Source: Petrolisthes cinctipes
Taxonomy: Eukaryota; Arthropoda; Malacostraca; Decapoda; Porcellanidae
NCBI GenBank assembly: GCA_033782935.1
Contig: JAWQEG010000488.1
Span: 1,426,001 to 1,490,000 of the forward strand
DNA length: 64,000 bases
Direction: 5' to 3'
A model generated the notes under the pieces. That model saw only the letters and a list, made by a program, of their open reading frames with translations, was not told the origin of the DNA and ran no database searches. Position numbers and translations under genes: made by a program. Of this stretch, positions 62,884 to 64,000 are shown piece by piece (the stretch's first letter is position 1; each line of letters starts with the position of its first letter).

Positions 62884-64000
62884 ATGCTGAAAATCGATAT
62901 TTTAGATGCCCAAAGTCAATATGTGCATGTATCTTCTGTACCCGTTTATATCTCAAATTCAGGCTCAAAACACCCGAAAATTCAATATTTTGGGGTCCCA
63001 GAAGCAATCTGTACATGCCTACACAGTGCTAGAATATTTTCAAAATATAGGCTAAAAACATGCTAAAAATCGATCTTTTAGGTGCCAAAAAGTCGATATC
63101 TCAAATTCAGTCCCAAAACACCCGAAAATTCGATATTTAGGGGTCCCAGAAGCAATCTGTACATGCCTACTCAGTGTTAGAGTATTTTCAAAATACAGGC
63201 CCAAAACATGCTGAAAATCGATATTTTAGATGCCCAAAGTCAATATGTGCATGTATCTTCTGTACCCGTTTATATCTCAAATTCAGGCTCAAAACATCCG
63301 AAAATTCAATATTTTGGGGTCCCAGAAGCAATCTGTACATGCCTACTCAGTGATAGAATATTTTCAAAATATAGGCTAAAAACATGCTAAAAATCGATCT
63401 TTTAGGTGCCAAAAAGTCGATATCTCAAATTCAGTCCCAAAACACCCGAAAATTCGATATTTAGGGGTCCCAGAAGCGATCTGTACATGCCTACTCCGTG
63501 TTAGAGTATTTTCAAAATACATGCTCAAAACATACTGAAAATCGATCTTTTAGGTGCACAAAAGTCGATATGTGCATGCATCTTCAGTACCCGTTTATAT
63601 CTCAAATTCAGGCTCAAAACACCCGAAAATTCAATATTTTGGGGTCCCAGAAGCAATCTGTACATGCCTACTCAGTGTTAGAGTATTTTCAAAATACAGG
63701 CCCAAAACATGCTGTAAATCGATATTTTAGATGGCCAAAGTCAATATGTGCATGTATCTTCTGTACCCGTTTATATCTCAAATTCAGGCTCAAAACACCC
63801 GAAAATTCAATATTTTGGGGTCCCAGAAGCAATCTGTACATGCCTACACAGTGCTAGAATATTTTCAAAATATAGGCTAAAAACATGCTAAAAATCGACA
63901 TTTTAGGTGTCAAAAAATCGATATCTCAAATTCAGTCCCAAAACACCCGAAAATTCGATATTTAGAGGTCCCAGAAGGTATCTGTACATGCCTACTCCGT
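62884..64000 (+). repeat. Terminal segment, array continues past the window
   Basis: D barcodes at 62884, 63208 and about 63709 ('gctgtaaatcg'), with an M6/M1 fusion at 63096-63271. 'ttagatggccaaag' near 63726 is shared with about 59099. The window ends inside an M3 monomer, so the array extends to the right; the first base is likewise inside an M6-M1 junction on the left. Confidence 0.85.

Larger units (their letters stand above)
1..64000 (+). repeat. Satellite DNA array with higher-order repeat structure
   Basis: The window is continuous tandem repeat from first to last base; both ends lie inside monomers. Monomers of 176-177 bp alternate with 148-bp forms, giving a 501-bp trimer and a 1002-bp hexamer. 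I marked boundaries at the recurring word 'atatctcaaattc', found at 3, 179, 327, 504, 680, 828, 1005 and onward. All copies share one orientation. No unique sequence, transposon, RNA gene or real coding region was seen. Arrays of this type are known from centromeres, pericentromeres and subtelomeric heterochromatin; which of these applies here, and in which species, cannot be decided from the window. Confidence 0.98.

Noticed and set aside
1..64000. Hundreds of open frames of 60-157 codons on both strands (for example 16445-16918, 21091-21564, 22908-23381)
   Set aside because: They overlap in several frames over the same repeat, recur with the 501-bp period, and change by monomer swaps and indels. 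They show no recognisable domain. A real gene family would not have its start and stop set by the satellite register.
1..64000. CRISPR array
   Set aside because: Regularly spaced similar blocks are present, but there are no short repeats with unique spacers; the whole unit is repeated.
1..64000. Transposon terminal repeats or retroelement remnants
   Set aside because: No reverse transcriptase, integrase or transposase frame, no terminal inverted repeats bounding a unit, and no target-site duplications were seen. The 15-bp dyad is internal to each monomer.
1..64000. tRNA or 5S rRNA genes within the repeat, which can seed satellites
   Set aside because: No cloverleaf-compatible arms, and no A-box/B-box or 5S internal control region words at proper spacing were recognised in the consensus.
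1..64000. Telomeric or microsatellite tracts
   Set aside because: No runs of TTAGGG, TTTAGGG, TTAGG or simple di- or trinucleotide repeats occur; A-tracts are short and part of the monomer.
1..64000. Naming the host species or satellite family
   Set aside because: Monomer length and composition fit many plant and animal satellites, and I do not recognise the consensus. A database search would be needed, so no name is given.

Overview
The whole 64 kb window is one uninterrupted satellite DNA array. I find no protein-coding gene, RNA gene, transposable element, CRISPR array or unique sequence anywhere in it. It is almost certainly eukaryotic, because a monomer of about 177 bp repeated in higher-order units (HORs) over tens of kilobases is typical of centromeric or other constitutive heterochromatin in plants and animals. 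The sequence does not identify the lineage, and I do not recognise the family by name. One M1 monomer hand-counted gives about 37.5% GC.

The array is nested at several levels. (1) An ancestral unit of about 88 bp: the two halves of a monomer align without gaps at a constant offset of 88. (2) A monomer of 176-177 bp, plus a 148-bp form that lacks 29 bp at its 3' end. (3) A 501-bp trimer of 176 + 148 + 177. (4) A 1002-bp hexamer M1-M2-M3-M4-M5-M6, best seen at 3-1004. (5) Local HORs of 1326, 1503, 1651, 1817, 2506, 2828 and 3507 bp, assembled from the same monomers by in-register unequal exchange. All monomers point the same way, and I saw no inversion or foreign insertion.

Layout: 1-5750, irregular 1002-bp array with extra or missing monomers and a 10-bp-deleted M5 allele. 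5750-13263, five copies of a 1503-bp HOR. 13264-18500, mixed, with an M1 duplication and an M1 loss. 18501-23725, overlapping 1326- and 1817-bp duplications. 23640-26228, a second 1326-bp pair. 26229-30070, two near-identical 1002-bp pairs. 30281-36400, M3-M4-M5 runs, M1 expansions and M6/M1 fusions. 36410-39960, two ends of a 2828-bp duplication. 40431-43436, a 1503-bp pair. 45228-57253, HORs of 3507, 3507, 2506 and 2506 bp. 57254-64000, mosaic sequence including a 1651-bp pair.

A useful barcode is the 3' half of each 176-bp monomer: D-type (M1-like, reads 'ttttagatgcc') or F-type (M4-like, reads 'tttttggtgcc'). Open frames of 60-157 codons occur throughout but are by-products of the repeat. 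The 501-bp trimer is divisible by three, so the same frames recur. The most interesting signals are the 148-bp truncated monomer with its microhomology junction, the dyad with paired base changes, helically spaced A-tracts, the spread of variants along the array, and the stepwise ladder of HOR lengths.
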